Below, one piece after another: positions 6,211 to 15,355 of a stretch of 31,219 nt of DNA (its first letter is position 1; every line of letters begins with the position of its first letter). The DNA is from G963674505 sp964575975 (GTDB lineage: Bacteria; Desulfobacterota; Desulfobacteria; Desulfobacterales; SKZT01). The translations under genes and the position numbers were made by a program. The notes beneath the pieces are model-generated. The model had not been told where the DNA came from. It made no database searches and was given only the letters and a program-made list of their open reading frames with translations. The stretch is from assembly GCA_964575975.1 (NCBI GenBank), contig CAZNTU010000047.1:1-31219 (forward strand), written 5' to 3'.

Positions 6211-6788
6211 TCGTTTACGACCTCGAGATCAAAAAGGCCATTTTGGCCGCCGGCGAGGCCCCCATGCCCGGCATCGAATATTGTTCCGGATGGAAAGATC
6301 ACAAAGGACAGGGGATAAGCGTTCTTTGCGCCTACGATTACACCCAGGACCGCTATCGTGTTTTCTGTGACGATAATTTGCGAGGTTTTCAGGACCTGGT
6401 GGACGGCGGTTCCCTGGTGATCGGTTTCAATTCTCAACATTTTGACGACCAGGTTTGCAATGCCCATGGCCTTCAGGTAAAAACCGGTTACGATCTTTTA
6501 AGGGAAATCTACAAGGCTCTCGGTTTGGACCCGTTTCCCTCTAAATACGGTCCGGAATACAGAGGGTTCAGCCTCGACGCAATGGCCGTAGCTAACGGAC
6601 TCGGCGCCAAATCTGGCCAAGGTTCCCTCGCTCCAGTGGACTGGCAGCAGGGACGCGTGGGTTCGGTGGTTGATTATTGCCTTCAGGACGTGCGCATCAC
6701 AAAGGGTTTGGTGGACCTCGTTTTATCGGGGACTCCATTGTTCGCTCCGGACGGCCGGAAATTGTTCTTAAGGAAACCGGAATTTTGA
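6207..6788 (+). CDS. DnaQ-like DEDDy 3'-5' exonuclease
   Basis: The 193-aa protein carries an RNase H-like nuclease signature: D5 and E7 in YDLEI (ExoI), IGFNSQHFDDQV with Asp80/81 (ExoII) and YCLQDVRIT with Tyr157 and Asp161 (ExoIII). These residues bind two metal ions and remove nucleotides from 3' ends of ssDNA or RNA. It is a small single-domain form, shorter than proofreading subunits, of the kind found in phages and plasmids. It overlaps the coiled-coil gene by ATGA, so it is translationally coupled. It probably works with the annealing protein in DNA end processing. Confidence 0.75.
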   Translation: MIVYDLEIKKAILAAGEAPMPGIEYCSGWKDHKGQGISVLCAYDYTQDRYRVFCDDNLRGFQDLVDGGSLVIGFNSQHFDDQVCNAHGLQVKTGYDLLREIYKALGLDPFPSKYGPEYRGFSLDAMAVANGLGAKSGQGSLAPVDWQQGRVGSVVDYCLQDVRITKGLVDLVLSGTPLFAPDGRKLFLRKPEF

Positions 6789-6790
6789 AG

Positions 6791-7075
6791 ATGGAATCTA
6801 ACAACGGAAACGACGGCAACGACAGTAATAATGGCAATGGCTACAAATCTATTCACCTTGATGAATTGCCGGAACGATGTCGGCGGCAGTTCAAAAAATT
6901 CCTCCGGACGCCTGGTGCGGATAAATTTGTCCCGGTTGCTTACCGCGCCAAATCCTCATCCAAAAGACTTTTGTGGTATGTTGATTTTGTTCCTCCGGAG
7001 GAACTTCCGGCGACCATTAAATCCATGCTGAATTGCTGTGTGGTTTATACGGGGGCGTTAAAGGATGAAAATTGA
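6791..7075 (+). CDS. Hypothetical protein, 94 aa
   Basis: The ATG lies two bases after the exonuclease stop (TTTTGAAGATGG); the longer frame from 6677 overlaps the exonuclease and is not needed. An N-terminal Asn/Gly/Asp-rich repeat (NNGNDGNDSNNGNG) is followed by a compact domain with HLDELPERCRRQFKKFL and LLWYVDFVPPEELPATIKSMLNCCVVYTG. No family recognised. It is co-transcribed with the exonuclease. The short word before it, GAAG, is only a weak ribosome-binding site, so coupling is likely. Confidence 0.65.
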   Translation: MESNNGNDGNDSNNGNGYKSIHLDELPERCRRQFKKFLRTPGADKFVPVAYRAKSSSKRLLWYVDFVPPEELPATIKSMLNCCVVYTGALKDEN

Positions 7076-7124
7076 TCCGGACGTTTTCCGGCCGGAATTC
7101 GGGAAAGAATTAAAGGAATTATAA
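7065..7124 (+). CDS. Possible 19-aa micro-ORF
   Basis: ATG 7065 overlaps the previous stop and follows AAAGG; it encodes a 19-aa peptide with sequence MKIDPDVFRPEFGKELKEL ending at TAA. It may be a coupling leader for the next gene, which starts four bases later, or only noise. Confidence 0.25.
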   Translation: MKIDPDVFRPEFGKELKEL

Positions 7125-7127
7125 GAT

Positions 7128-7361
7128 ATGAAATCTCCTGGAAGAGTGCCTGCATATTACAAAAAATGGCCTGACGAATGGGAGGCGCAATTAAACATCC
7201 TGCTGGATGACGGAGTTACGTGCGCGGACTGCGTGCATATTCCGAGATGTGAAGCTCTCGGGTATTCGTGGCCGGCGCGGGATCAGTGCGATTTTTACCC
7301 GAACAGGTTTAGGTCGAAAGAGGGAAAAAAGGGTATAAAGGATTATGAGGTTTTGTCCTGA
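7128..7361 (+). CDS. Small Cys-rich (zinc-binding-like) phage protein
   Basis: The 77-aa protein contains CADCVHIPRCEALG with a further Cys in DQCDFYPNRF; the four Cys residues fit a small zinc site. The layout C..C.....C.......C.F.P.RF is common in short phage-encoded proteins of unknown function. The start follows AATTATAAGAT, without a good Shine-Dalgarno. It overlaps the XRE regulator by 17 bases and joins the phage-like block to the restriction operon. Confidence 0.65.
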   Translation: MKSPGRVPAYYKKWPDEWEAQLNILLDDGVTCADCVHIPRCEALGYSWPARDQCDFYPNRFRSKEGKKGIKDYEVLS

Positions 7362-7548
7362 AAATATACAGAAGCGGCGGGAAGAGCTGGGGATGTCCCG
7401 TGAAGAGTTGGCAGAGAAGGCGGGGATTTCCTCTACCGCCATATGGCGGATTGAAACGGGCAAGCGGGAACCCTTGGCTTCGACGCTGGGGATGATCGCA
7501 AAGGCTCTTCAGACACAGCGGATAAGCATGTTTTACAAAGTTGAATAA
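7345..7548 (+). CDS. XRE-family HTH regulator (C-protein-like)
   Basis: The 67-aa protein is a complete Cro/CI-type helix-turn-helix: IQKRREELGMSREELAEKAGISSTAIWRIETGKREPLASTLGMIAKAL, residues 8-55. It has no effector domain. Position is telling: it ends 23 bases before hsdM, so it probably controls expression of the restriction-modification operon, as small C proteins do for type II systems. The gene starts within the last codons of the preceding Cys-rich gene. Direct role in the RM operon is inferred from context. Confidence 0.8.
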   Translation: MRFCPENIQKRREELGMSREELAEKAGISSTAIWRIETGKREPLASTLGMIAKALQTQRISMFYKVE

Positions 7549-7571
7549 ATAGAAAGAGAGTTCTTTTCAAG

Positions 7572-9071
7572 ATGGCAGATAAACAAGAATTGAAGCAGAA
7601 ACAAATCAACGAAGTCGCTTGGAAAGCCTGCGATACCTTCCGAGGCGTGGTCGATCCGAGCGAATATAAAAACTATATCCTCACATTCCTGTTCCTAAAG
7701 TACCTCACCGATTTGTGGAAAGACAAACGGGACCAGTATGTAAAACAGTTCAAAGGCGACGAAAGCCGCGTTCAGCGGTTTATGAACCGCGAACGTTTCG
7801 TCCTTCCGGATAATTGCAGCTTCGATTACCTGTATGAAAACCGGAACGCGTCCAATATCGGCGAATTGATCAATAAGGCACTGGAAAAAATTGAAGACGA
7901 CAACAAGGTCAAGCTGGAAGGGGTTTTCAGAAACATCGATTTCAACTCCGAGGCCAATCTAGGCCAAACCAAGGAACGAAACGCCAGGTTGAAAAACCTC
8001 CTTGAGGATTTCAACAACCCGGCGCTGGACCTCCGGCCGTCAAAGATCGGAAACAATGACATCATCGGCAATACCTATGAATACCTGATCGCCAATTTTG
8101 CCAGCTCCGCTGGCAAAAAGGGCGGCGAATTCTACACGCCGGCCGGGGTTGCTATTTTATTGGCGAAACTGATGCAACCCAAGCCGGGCGACCGCATTTG
8201 CGATCCGACTTGCGGGTCCGGATCTCTTTTGATTCGAGCGGCTGACGAAATCGCCGGAGACAACTATTCCTTGTACGGCCAGGAGAGCAACGGCGCGACG
8301 TGGGCTCTCGCCCGCATGAATATGTTTCTTCATAAAAAGGACCAGGCCCGGCTTGAATGGGGCGACACTCTGAGGAACCCCCGCCTGATCGAGGGCGACA
8401 AATTGATGAAGTTTGACATTGTGGTGGCCAATCCGCCTTTCTCCTTGGATAAATGGGGCGCGGATACTGCCGATACGGATTCGTACAACCGTTTTCACAG
8501 AGGGACGCCTCCAAAGAGCAAGGGGGACTATGCTTTTATCACTCACATGGTGGAAACGGCCATCGAGGGAAGCGGAAAAGTGGGGGTAGTCGTACCCCAT
8601 GGGGTTCTGTTTCGCGGGGGAAGTGAAGGGAAAATACGGCAAGCCATGATCGAAGAGAACCTTTTCGAGGCTGTGATCGGATTGCCGCCGAACTTGTTTT
8701 TCGGGACCGGTATTCCGGCCGCCATTCTGGTATTCAACAAAGGCAAGGGGCATGAGGACGTTCTCTTTATCGACGCCAGCCGGGAATTTGAACAGGGAAA
8801 GAACCAGAACAAGCTCCGAATAGATGACGTTGAAAAGATCCTGGCCACTTATTTGGCCTTTGAAACCATTGATAGATACGCGTACCGTGCCACGAAAGCC
8901 GAGATTGCAGAGAACGATTACAATCTGAATATTCCGCGATACGTGGACACTTTCGAAGAAGAGGAAGAAATCGACGTGGGGGGAGAACAGAAGGTGATTG
9001 ATAGAATAGAGGAAGAGTTGGCGAAGGTGCAGGCTGAAATGGCGGGTTATTTGAAAGAGTTACAGCTATGA
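7572..9071 (+). CDS. hsdM: Type I restriction-modification methyltransferase subunit
   Basis: The 499-aa protein is an N6-adenine DNA methyltransferase. It has the N-terminal HsdM helical domain (residues 10-130, WKACDTFRG...LTFLFLKYLTD), the AdoMet-binding loop DPTCGSGSLL at residues 211-220 and the catalytic NPPF at residues 287-290. With HsdS it methylates a bipartite site and with HsdR it forms the restriction complex. The length is normal. The stop overlaps the hsdS ATG, a coupled operon. GC content is higher than in hsdS. No damage is visible. Confidence 0.97.
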   Translation: MADKQELKQKQINEVAWKACDTFRGVVDPSEYKNYILTFLFLKYLTDLWKDKRDQYVKQFKGDESRVQRFMNRERFVLPDNCSFDYLYENRNASNIGELINKALEKIEDDNKVKLEGVFRNIDFNSEANLGQTKERNARLKNLLEDFNNPALDLRPSKIGNNDIIGNTYEYLIANFASSAGKKGGEFYTPAGVAILLAKLMQPKPGDRICDPTCGSGSLLIRAADEIAGDNYSLYGQESNGATWALARMNMFLHKKDQARLEWGDTLRNPRLIEGDKLMKFDIVVANPPFSLDKWGADTADTDSYNRFHRGTPPKSKGDYAFITHMVETAIEGSGKVGVVVPHGVLFRGGSEGKIRQAMIEENLFEAVIGLPPNLFFGTGIPAAILVFNKGKGHEDVLFIDASREFEQGKNQNKLRIDDVEKILATYLAFETIDRYAYRATKAEIAENDYNLNIPRYVDTFEEEEEIDVGGEQKVIDRIEEELAKVQAEMAGYLKELQL

Positions 9072-10300
9072 TTCCAAAAAATTGGGAAAAAGTATCTATT
9101 ACATCTTTATTGGAAAATTCAAACTTGAGAAATAGTTCTGATGAACATTCTCACGAGGATCTAAGGGCTGTAAACAAATTCCATGGCATGATTCCCATGA
9201 AAGAGCGGGTTTATGGTAAAAGCACGGAACGGTGTAAGATCGTGAAAAAGGACTGGTTCGCGTACAACCCGATGCGATTGAATATAGGTTCCATTTGTCA
9301 ATGGAAAGAAAATAATAGCTGTATCGTCAGCCCGGACTATGTGGTTTTCAAATGCAAAAATGGTCGTTTACGACAAGATTACATGGCTCAATTTGTTCAA
9401 TCAAACCTTTGGAAATTTTATGTTAAAAAAGCAGGAGCTGGGAGTGTAAGAGTCAGAATATATTTCAATGATCTTACTCCATTGAAAATCCCACTCCCTC
9501 CCATTCCCGAACAACAAAAAATCGCCCAAATTCTCGATAGTTGGGACAAAGCCATCTATTTGACCGAGAAACTCATCCAGACCAAAAACCGACGCAAAAA
9601 AGGATTAATGCATCAACTATTGATGGGGAAAAGGCGATTTGGGGAATTTATAAAGCGCCAGGGTTATCAAAAAATCACAATGGGGCGAATTCCAAAAGAT
9701 TGGAAAATCACCAAATTATCGAAGTGTATAGCAGGAAGGGGAACATACGGCATTAATGCTCCTTCCACGGATTTCTGTAAAAATTTACCCGTTTATTTGA
9801 GAATTACAGATATAGATGAAAACGGCCGTCTTATAAAAGAGGGAATGAAATGCGTAAACCATCCTGATTTCAAAAAATATATTTTAGAACCAGGTGATAT
9901 CGTTTTCGCCAGAACCGGAAATACAACTGGTAAAACATATTTACACACAGAAAAAAACGGACAGCTCGTATATGCCGGTTTTTTAATTAAATTCACTCCT
10001 GATTCAAATACTCTCAATCCGAATTTTTTAAAGTTTTTTACCGAAACAGCACTTTATTGGAATTGGGTTCAAGTTATGTCTTCAAGAAGTGGGCAACCAG
10101 GCATTAACAGCTCTGAATATGAAACTCTAACATTCCCGCTTCCTTCTTTATCAGAACAAAACAAGATTGCCGCTGTCCTCATCGCCTGCGACAAAGAGAT
10201 CGAACTCCTGAACCAAAAACTTGAGGCACTAAAACGCCAGAAAAAAGGCCTCATGCAAAAACTATTGACCGGCCAGGTTCGTGTTAAAGTTGCCGCTTAA
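9068..10300 (+). CDS. hsdS: Type I restriction-modification specificity subunit
   Basis: The 410-aa protein has the two-half layout of HsdS. Target-recognition domain 1 occupies about residues 1-140, a conserved spacer helix follows (PPIPEQQKIAQILDSWDKAI, 145-195), then target-recognition domain 2 (about 210-355) starting at MGRIPKDWKI, and a second spacer helix (PSLSEQNKIAAVLIACDKEI, 357-405). The two helices act as the ruler between half-sites; the domains read the DNA. Both recognition domains are clearly AT-richer than hsdM and hsdR, as expected from domain exchange. Complete and probably functional. Confidence 0.95.
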   Translation: MIPKNWEKVSITSLLENSNLRNSSDEHSHEDLRAVNKFHGMIPMKERVYGKSTERCKIVKKDWFAYNPMRLNIGSICQWKENNSCIVSPDYVVFKCKNGRLRQDYMAQFVQSNLWKFYVKKAGAGSVRVRIYFNDLTPLKIPLPPIPEQQKIAQILDSWDKAIYLTEKLIQTKNRRKKGLMHQLLMGKRRFGEFIKRQGYQKITMGRIPKDWKITKLSKCIAGRGTYGINAPSTDFCKNLPVYLRITDIDENGRLIKEGMKCVNHPDFKKYILEPGDIVFARTGNTTGKTYLHTEKNGQLVYAGFLIKFTPDSNTLNPNFLKFFTETALYWNWVQVMSSRSGQPGINSSEYETLTFPLPSLSEQNKIAAVLIACDKEIELLNQKLEALKRQKKGLMQKLLTGQVRVKVAA

Positions 10301-10321
10301 TCCTCAAAAAGGAGCCGCCGC

Positions 10322-13300
10322 ATGTCAGAATCGCCCTCTTTCAAGGAAGATCACATTTCCCAGATCCCCGCTCTTCAGCTTCTTGTAAATTTCGGTTACC
10401 AATACATGACCCCCGACGAGGCCATGGCCGCCCGTGGCGGTAAAAACACCTGCATGATCTTGGAATCAGTCCTGGTAAACTGGCTCCAGAAAAACAACCG
10501 TATCGTCTACAAAGGCAATAAATACGAATTCTCCGACACAAACATCCGCAACGCCGTAAACTCCCTTAAAGACGTCATCCCCGAAGGCTTACTTACGGAA
10601 AACGAAAAAATCTACGACCTCCTTTGTCTGGGTCGAAGCCTCGAACAGAACGTCGCTGGCGACAAGAAAAGCTTCACCCTGAAATACATCGATTGGGAAA
10701 ACATCGAAAACAACGTTTTCCACGTCGTTCCAGAGTTCGAAGCCGCCTGTACGTACGTTGATCAGACCAGACGACCGGACATCGTTCTTTTCGTCAATGG
10801 CGTCCCTTTCGTGGTGATCGAATGCAAAAGGCCGGACATCAAAGACCCGATCACCGAAGCCATATCCCAAAACGTCCGCAACCAGGGCAGGGATGAAATC
10901 CCGGCTTTGTTCCGGTATGTTCAACTCGTTATGGCCGTCAGCAAAAACGAGGCTAAATACGGGACCGCAGGCACGGCCATGAAGTTCTGGTCCATATGGC
11001 GGGAGGAAGGCCTTGAGGAAACCGTATCCAAACTCGTCAACAAATCCCTTTCCGAACCGCAAAAGGCGAAGCTCTTTTCGTATCCGTTCGCCTATTCGCG
11101 GAAATTTTTCGATGAACTCGAAAAGCAAGGGGACCGTGAAGTCACTGTACAAGACCAGGCCTTATACGCTCTTTGCCGCCCGGATCGCCTGCTCGATCTA
11201 ACCTACGGGTTTGTCGTGTTCGACGCCGGCACAAAGAAAATCGCCCGGTATCAGCAATACTTCACCGTCAAAGAAACCATGGAGCGTGTCCTGGAGTTCG
11301 AAGAAAGCGGCGCCCGCAAAGGCGGAGTGATATGGCACACTCAGGGAAGCGGCAAATCCCTTACCATGGTCATGCTTGCCAAAGCGCTCACGCTTTCACC
11401 CGCGATCAAAGATCCCCGTGTTGTGATAGTTACGGACCGAAAGGACTTGGACGATCAAATTTTCAAAACCTTCAAGCATTGCGGCAAGGAGCCGACTAAA
11501 GCAACGTCCGGCGACCATCTTATGACCATGCTTTCGGAAAAAAAGGAAAGCGTTATCACAACCGTCATAAATAAGTTCCTCGCCGGCATGACAAACAAGA
11601 AGAAGCAGACAAGAAACGAATCCCCCGACATTTTCGTACTAGTGGACGAAAGCCACCGGAGCCAGTACGGTGAGAACCACGCCGTGATGCGCAAGGCCCT
11701 TCCCCGCTCCTGTTATCTGGGGTTCACCGGCACGCCCCTCATGAAAAAGGACAAAAGCACGGCTTCGAAATTCGGCGGCTTCATATTTCCGTATACCATC
11801 GAAGACGCCTTGCTGGACAAAGTGATCGTGCCTCTTCTGTACGAAGGCCGTCTCGCCGAGCAGGAAGTGGATGAAAAGCAGGTTGATAAATGGTTCAAGC
11901 GCCACACTCAGGACCTCACCCCGGAACAACAAAAGGACCTGAAAAAGAAGTTTAGTACCACCGACCAGTTGAATAGCGCCGATCGTAAAATCAGGGAGAT
12001 CGCCTTCGACATTAAAGTTCACTTTGAAAAGTTGCTGAAAGGCACCAAATACAAAGCCCAGCTGACGGCTCCTTCGAAGAAAGCCGCCCTGAAATACAAG
12101 GAATACCTGGACGAATTCGGAACGGTTTCGTCCGAGGTCCTCATTTCCGGACCCGACGCCAGGGAAGGCCACGAGGAGGTGGACCAAGCGAGCACGGGCG
12201 AAGTGCAGGTGTTCTGGCAAAAAATGATGAAACAGTACGGGAGCGAGGACAATTACAACAAAGCCCTCATAAGTAGATTCAAAGATGCGGATACCCCGGA
12301 AATCCTGATCGTGGTGGACAAGCTCCTTACCGGTTTTGACGAACCCCGAAACACGGTTCTTTACATTACACGGAGCTTGAAAGAACATACCCTTCTCCAA
12401 GCCATCGCGCGGGTAAACCGTATCTGCGAGGGAAAAGACTTCGGTTACATCATCGATTATTACGGCATCCTGGGCGCACTGGACCAAGCCTTGAACGCGT
12501 ACACGGCGCTGGCCGGGTTCGAGGGAGAGGATCTGGAAGGCGTCCTTGCCAACATTCTGGAAGAGGTCAAGAAGCTACCCCAGCGCTATTCCGATCTTTG
12601 GGACTTCTTCAAAACCATAAAAAACAAGAAGGATGAAGAGGCGTACGAAATCTTATTGGCCGACGTCGAACTGCGGCTTCAATTCTACGAGCGCCTTTCC
12701 GCATACGCGCGAACTTTGCAAGTCGCCCTTTCATCCGAAGCCTTCGTCACCGAAACGGACGAAGAAAAGATCGCTCGCTACAAAGCGGATTTGAAATTTT
12801 TCATGGCCCTGCGCCGATCCGTACGCCGGCGCTACGCCGAAACAGTCGATTTCAAGGAGTACGAAGAAAGAATCCGGAAGCTGATCGACGATCACGTCCA
12901 TACAGACGAAGTGATTCAAATAACCGACCAGTTCAACATATTCGACAAGGAGGCCTTCTCGAAAGAGGTGGAACGCGTCGAAGGTACGGCCGCCAAGGCG
13001 GACACCATCGCCCACCGCACTAAAAAATCCATCAGCGAAAAGATGGACGAAGATCCGGCGTTTTACAAAAAGTTCTCCAAAATGCTGGAGGAGACCATAA
13101 AGGCGTACAGGGAAAAGCGGATTTCCGAGGCCGAATATTTGAGCAAGGCCGAAGACATCATGAATGCTGTGCGTGATCGGAAAGAAGAGGACATTCCCGC
13201 AAAGTTGAAAGGCCAGGACGTCGCCAAGGCGTTTTACGGTGCCGCGCGCGAGGTCCTGGAAAAACGAGATGGGCTCGATCCCAATGTTATCGCGGATGCG

Positions 13301-13516
13301 GCCGCAGACATCGGTCTTAAAACAGACGAAATTATTCGTCTCCGGAGAGTGGTAGACTGGATCAATAACACCGACGTTCAAAACAATATGCGCAACGATA
13401 TGGAGCTTTACCTTTACGACATCCAGGATGAACGAGGCCTGTTGCTCGATGAAGACGACATTGACCTGATTATGGATAGTTGCCTGGAAATCGCTAAGAA
13501 CAGGTATCCCGAATGA
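10322..13516 (+). CDS. hsdR: Type I restriction endonuclease/translocase subunit
   Basis: The 1064-aa protein is an intact HsdR. The PD-(D/E)xK nuclease motif is VVIECKRPD (Glu167, Lys169), the Walker A is TQGSGKS (Lys345), Walker B DESH is at residues 442-445, and helicase motifs continue (GFTGTPL, LTGFDEPRNT, QAIARVNR). The protein translocates DNA and cuts unmethylated DNA at a distance. The start ATG follows AAAAGGAGCCGCCGC. The stop overlaps the start of the next gene, so this metallopeptidase is part of the same operon. Length is normal for the family. Confidence 0.97.
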   Translation: MSESPSFKEDHISQIPALQLLVNFGYQYMTPDEAMAARGGKNTCMILESVLVNWLQKNNRIVYKGNKYEFSDTNIRNAVNSLKDVIPEGLLTENEKIYDLLCLGRSLEQNVAGDKKSFTLKYIDWENIENNVFHVVPEFEAACTYVDQTRRPDIVLFVNGVPFVVIECKRPDIKDPITEAISQNVRNQGRDEIPALFRYVQLVMAVSKNEAKYGTAGTAMKFWSIWREEGLEETVSKLVNKSLSEPQKAKLFSYPFAYSRKFFDELEKQGDREVTVQDQALYALCRPDRLLDLTYGFVVFDAGTKKIARYQQYFTVKETMERVLEFEESGARKGGVIWHTQGSGKSLTMVMLAKALTLSPAIKDPRVVIVTDRKDLDDQIFKTFKHCGKEPTKATSGDHLMTMLSEKKESVITTVINKFLAGMTNKKKQTRNESPDIFVLVDESHRSQYGENHAVMRKALPRSCYLGFTGTPLMKKDKSTASKFGGFIFPYTIEDALLDKVIVPLLYEGRLAEQEVDEKQVDKWFKRHTQDLTPEQQKDLKKKFSTTDQLNSADRKIREIAFDIKVHFEKLLKGTKYKAQLTAPSKKAALKYKEYLDEFGTVSSEVLISGPDAREGHEEVDQASTGEVQVFWQKMMKQYGSEDNYNKALISRFKDADTPEILIVVDKLLTGFDEPRNTVLYITRSLKEHTLLQAIARVNRICEGKDFGYIIDYYGILGALDQALNAYTALAGFEGEDLEGVLANILEEVKKLPQRYSDLWDFFKTIKNKKDEEAYEILLADVELRLQFYERLSAYARTLQVALSSEAFVTETDEEKIARYKADLKFFMALRRSVRRRYAETVDFKEYEERIRKLIDDHVHTDEVIQITDQFNIFDKEAFSKEVERVEGTAAKADTIAHRTKKSISEKMDEDPAFYKKFSKMLEETIKAYREKRISEAEYLSKAEDIMNAVRDRKEEDIPAKLKGQDVAKAFYGAAREVLEKRDGLDPNVIADAAADIGLKTDEIIRLRRVVDWINNTDVQNNMRNDMELYLYDIQDERGLLLDEDDIDLIMDSCLEIAKNRYPE

Positions 13517-14256
13517 AAGAGGCCACACAAGACTCGGTAACCTTCGGCTCCAGGACCATTCCTTTTACGCTCTCTTTCAGCAAGCGAAAGACCTTGGGGA
13601 TCGACGTAAATCCGGATCTTTCCGTCGCGGTGACGGCCCCGGAGGGGAAGAACATCGAAGACATAAAAAAGATCGTAAAAAAGCGGGCGCCTTGGATACT
13701 GAAAAAACAACGAGAATTCGAAAAGTCTCTTCCATCGGTTATGCCGAGAGAATATGCGGCCGGGGAAACCTGGCGTTACCTGGGGCGACAATACCGCCTG
13801 AGGATCGAAGAAACTGCGGAAATGGAAGAAGTCAAGTTGAAAGGCGGCTTTCTTACCGTTAAGGCGCGGGATCGCGCTGATCAAGAGCGCATCAAGGCGC
13901 TGGTGGATAAATGGTACCGGGATCGCGCGCAGGCCTATTTCCACGAAAAACTGAAACAGTGCCATGACCTGGTCCGGAAATACGGCGCGCCGTTTCCGGA
14001 GATGAAATTAAGGGCCATGCAAAAGCGCTGGGGGAGTTGCTCTACCGATGGATCGATTCTTCTGAATCCGGAGCTGGTGAAGCTTCCTTCGCATTGCGTG
14101 GAGTACGTGATCATGCACGAGCTTTGTCACCTAGTGCGGCATGACCATGGACCGGAGTTTTTCAGGCTGTTGGCCAGGGTGATGCCGGATTGGGAGAAAC
14201 GGAAACAGAGGCTGGATTCAATGGCGCATGAGGTTTTGCCGTTGAGCATGGAATAG
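13513..14256 (+). CDS. YgjP/SprT-type zinc metallopeptidase (DUF45) linked to type I RM
   Basis: The 247-aa protein belongs to the YgjP-like metallopeptidases that often ride with hsdR. The zinc motif is HELCH at residues 202-206, with a third ligand His212 in RHDHGPEFF. An Arg-rich start (TLSFSKRKTLGIDVNPDLSVAVTAPEG) and KKRAPWILKKQREFEKSLP are typical of the family. The ATGA overlap with hsdR suggests coupled translation. Its role in restriction is not established; a proteolytic processing or control function is conceivable. Confidence 0.92.
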   Translation: MKEATQDSVTFGSRTIPFTLSFSKRKTLGIDVNPDLSVAVTAPEGKNIEDIKKIVKKRAPWILKKQREFEKSLPSVMPREYAAGETWRYLGRQYRLRIEETAEMEEVKLKGGFLTVKARDRADQERIKALVDKWYRDRAQAYFHEKLKQCHDLVRKYGAPFPEMKLRAMQKRWGSCSTDGSILLNPELVKLPSHCVEYVIMHELCHLVRHDHGPEFFRLLARVMPDWEKRKQRLDSMAHEVLPLSME

Positions 14257-14268
14257 GATAGATTACAG

Positions 14269-15330
14269 ATGGATTTCGAAATTCCGAAAAATATGGATCG
14301 CTATTTAGCGGAACTTTCTAAGCTTTACGCCCAAAATGGTAGGAGGCAGTTGCAAGAAATAGTCGTAAATTCCCATATCAGAATAGACGAAAACTGCGCT
14401 TACGACAATTGGAATGGTGGTACACATGGTCACTCTCTTTATTTGACCATTCCAGAGCAACTGTATCTGAAAGCGATTGAAAATAAAGACGATTTTCAAA
14501 ATGAAATCCGGGAATGTATAAACAAAATCTGCAATGTAAGAAACGAATTTATACACGAAGTGTTCCTTGAAATGGATTTTTCGGGGGATCAAAACTGGCG
14601 CAAAGAATCCGGCCTGCTCATAGAAGGCCAGCGTTTCGTTTCTTCTGAAGCCGAAAAGAGAATCTGGTCCGGCGATGGTTTCCGAATATTCCTCAGCCAC
14701 AAGGCCGAAGTAAAAGGAAAGGTGGCGGAGTTGAAAGAAAGTCTCAAACTCTTCGGCATTTCATCCTTCGTGGCACATGAGGATATACTCCCAACAAAAG
14801 AATGGCAGGATGAAATTGAAAACGCGCTTTTTTCTATGGATGCTTTTGTGGCTTTGATGACAGAGAATTTTCACGGCAGTCTGTGGACTGATCAAGAGGT
14901 CGGAGTTGCCTTCGGTCGCGGGGTTCCCATCATTTCCATCAAACTTGGTTGCAATCCTTACGGTTTCATTGGAAAATTTCAGGCTCTTTCGTGTTCATGG
15001 GAATCAGCGCCGAAAGAAATAGTCCTGCTTTGGATTAATCGCGAACGAATGCTCAATTCTTATATAGATGCCGTGCATAGGTGCCAAGGTTATTTCAGCG
15101 CAAATACACTATCAGAGATATTACCCTTTATCAAAAAACTCTCGGCAACGCAGGCCAACCGCTTGGTCTCTGCATTTAATGAAAATAGCCAGGTGCGTGA
15201 TAGTTTTGGCTTTAACGGTAAAAACTCGCGCTTTTACGGTACAGGTTTAATACCTCATTTAGAGAGATTGACTGATCAAAGATATGGCTTATCACATGGT
15301 AAAATAACGCCCATAACGCCCATACCGTAG
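14269..15330 (+). CDS. TIR-domain NADase-like defence protein with N-terminal RM-island domain
   Basis: The 353-aa protein has an N-terminal domain (about residues 1-135, with YDNWNGGTHGHSLYLTIPEQLYL) and a central TIR domain (about 138-250): FRIFLSHKAE at 138-147 and W206-T-D-Q-E210, in which Glu210 fits the catalytic glutamate of bacterial TIR NADases. A C-terminal part (260-353) follows. Bacterial TIR proteins degrade NAD+ or make signalling nucleotides on phage infection. Placed 12 bases after the metallopeptidase gene in the restriction operon, it probably acts as an abortive-infection arm. The N-terminal domain recalls a family found in defence islands, from memory. Start ATG follows TAGATTACAG, a weak site. 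Confidence 0.85.
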   Translation: MDFEIPKNMDRYLAELSKLYAQNGRRQLQEIVVNSHIRIDENCAYDNWNGGTHGHSLYLTIPEQLYLKAIENKDDFQNEIRECINKICNVRNEFIHEVFLEMDFSGDQNWRKESGLLIEGQRFVSSEAEKRIWSGDGFRIFLSHKAEVKGKVAELKESLKLFGISSFVAHEDILPTKEWQDEIENALFSMDAFVALMTENFHGSLWTDQEVGVAFGRGVPIISIKLGCNPYGFIGKFQALSCSWESAPKEIVLLWINRERMLNSYIDAVHRCQGYFSANTLSEILPFIKKLSATQANRLVSAFNENSQVRDSFGFNGKNSRFYGTGLIPHLERLTDQRYGLSHGKITPITPIP

Positions 15331-15355
15331 ATTATCGCAGCGAAATGAGGATAAA

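Noticed and set aside
10589..12487. Long minus-strand frames inside hsdR
   Set aside because: Antisense shadows of an intact gene with clear helicase motifs.
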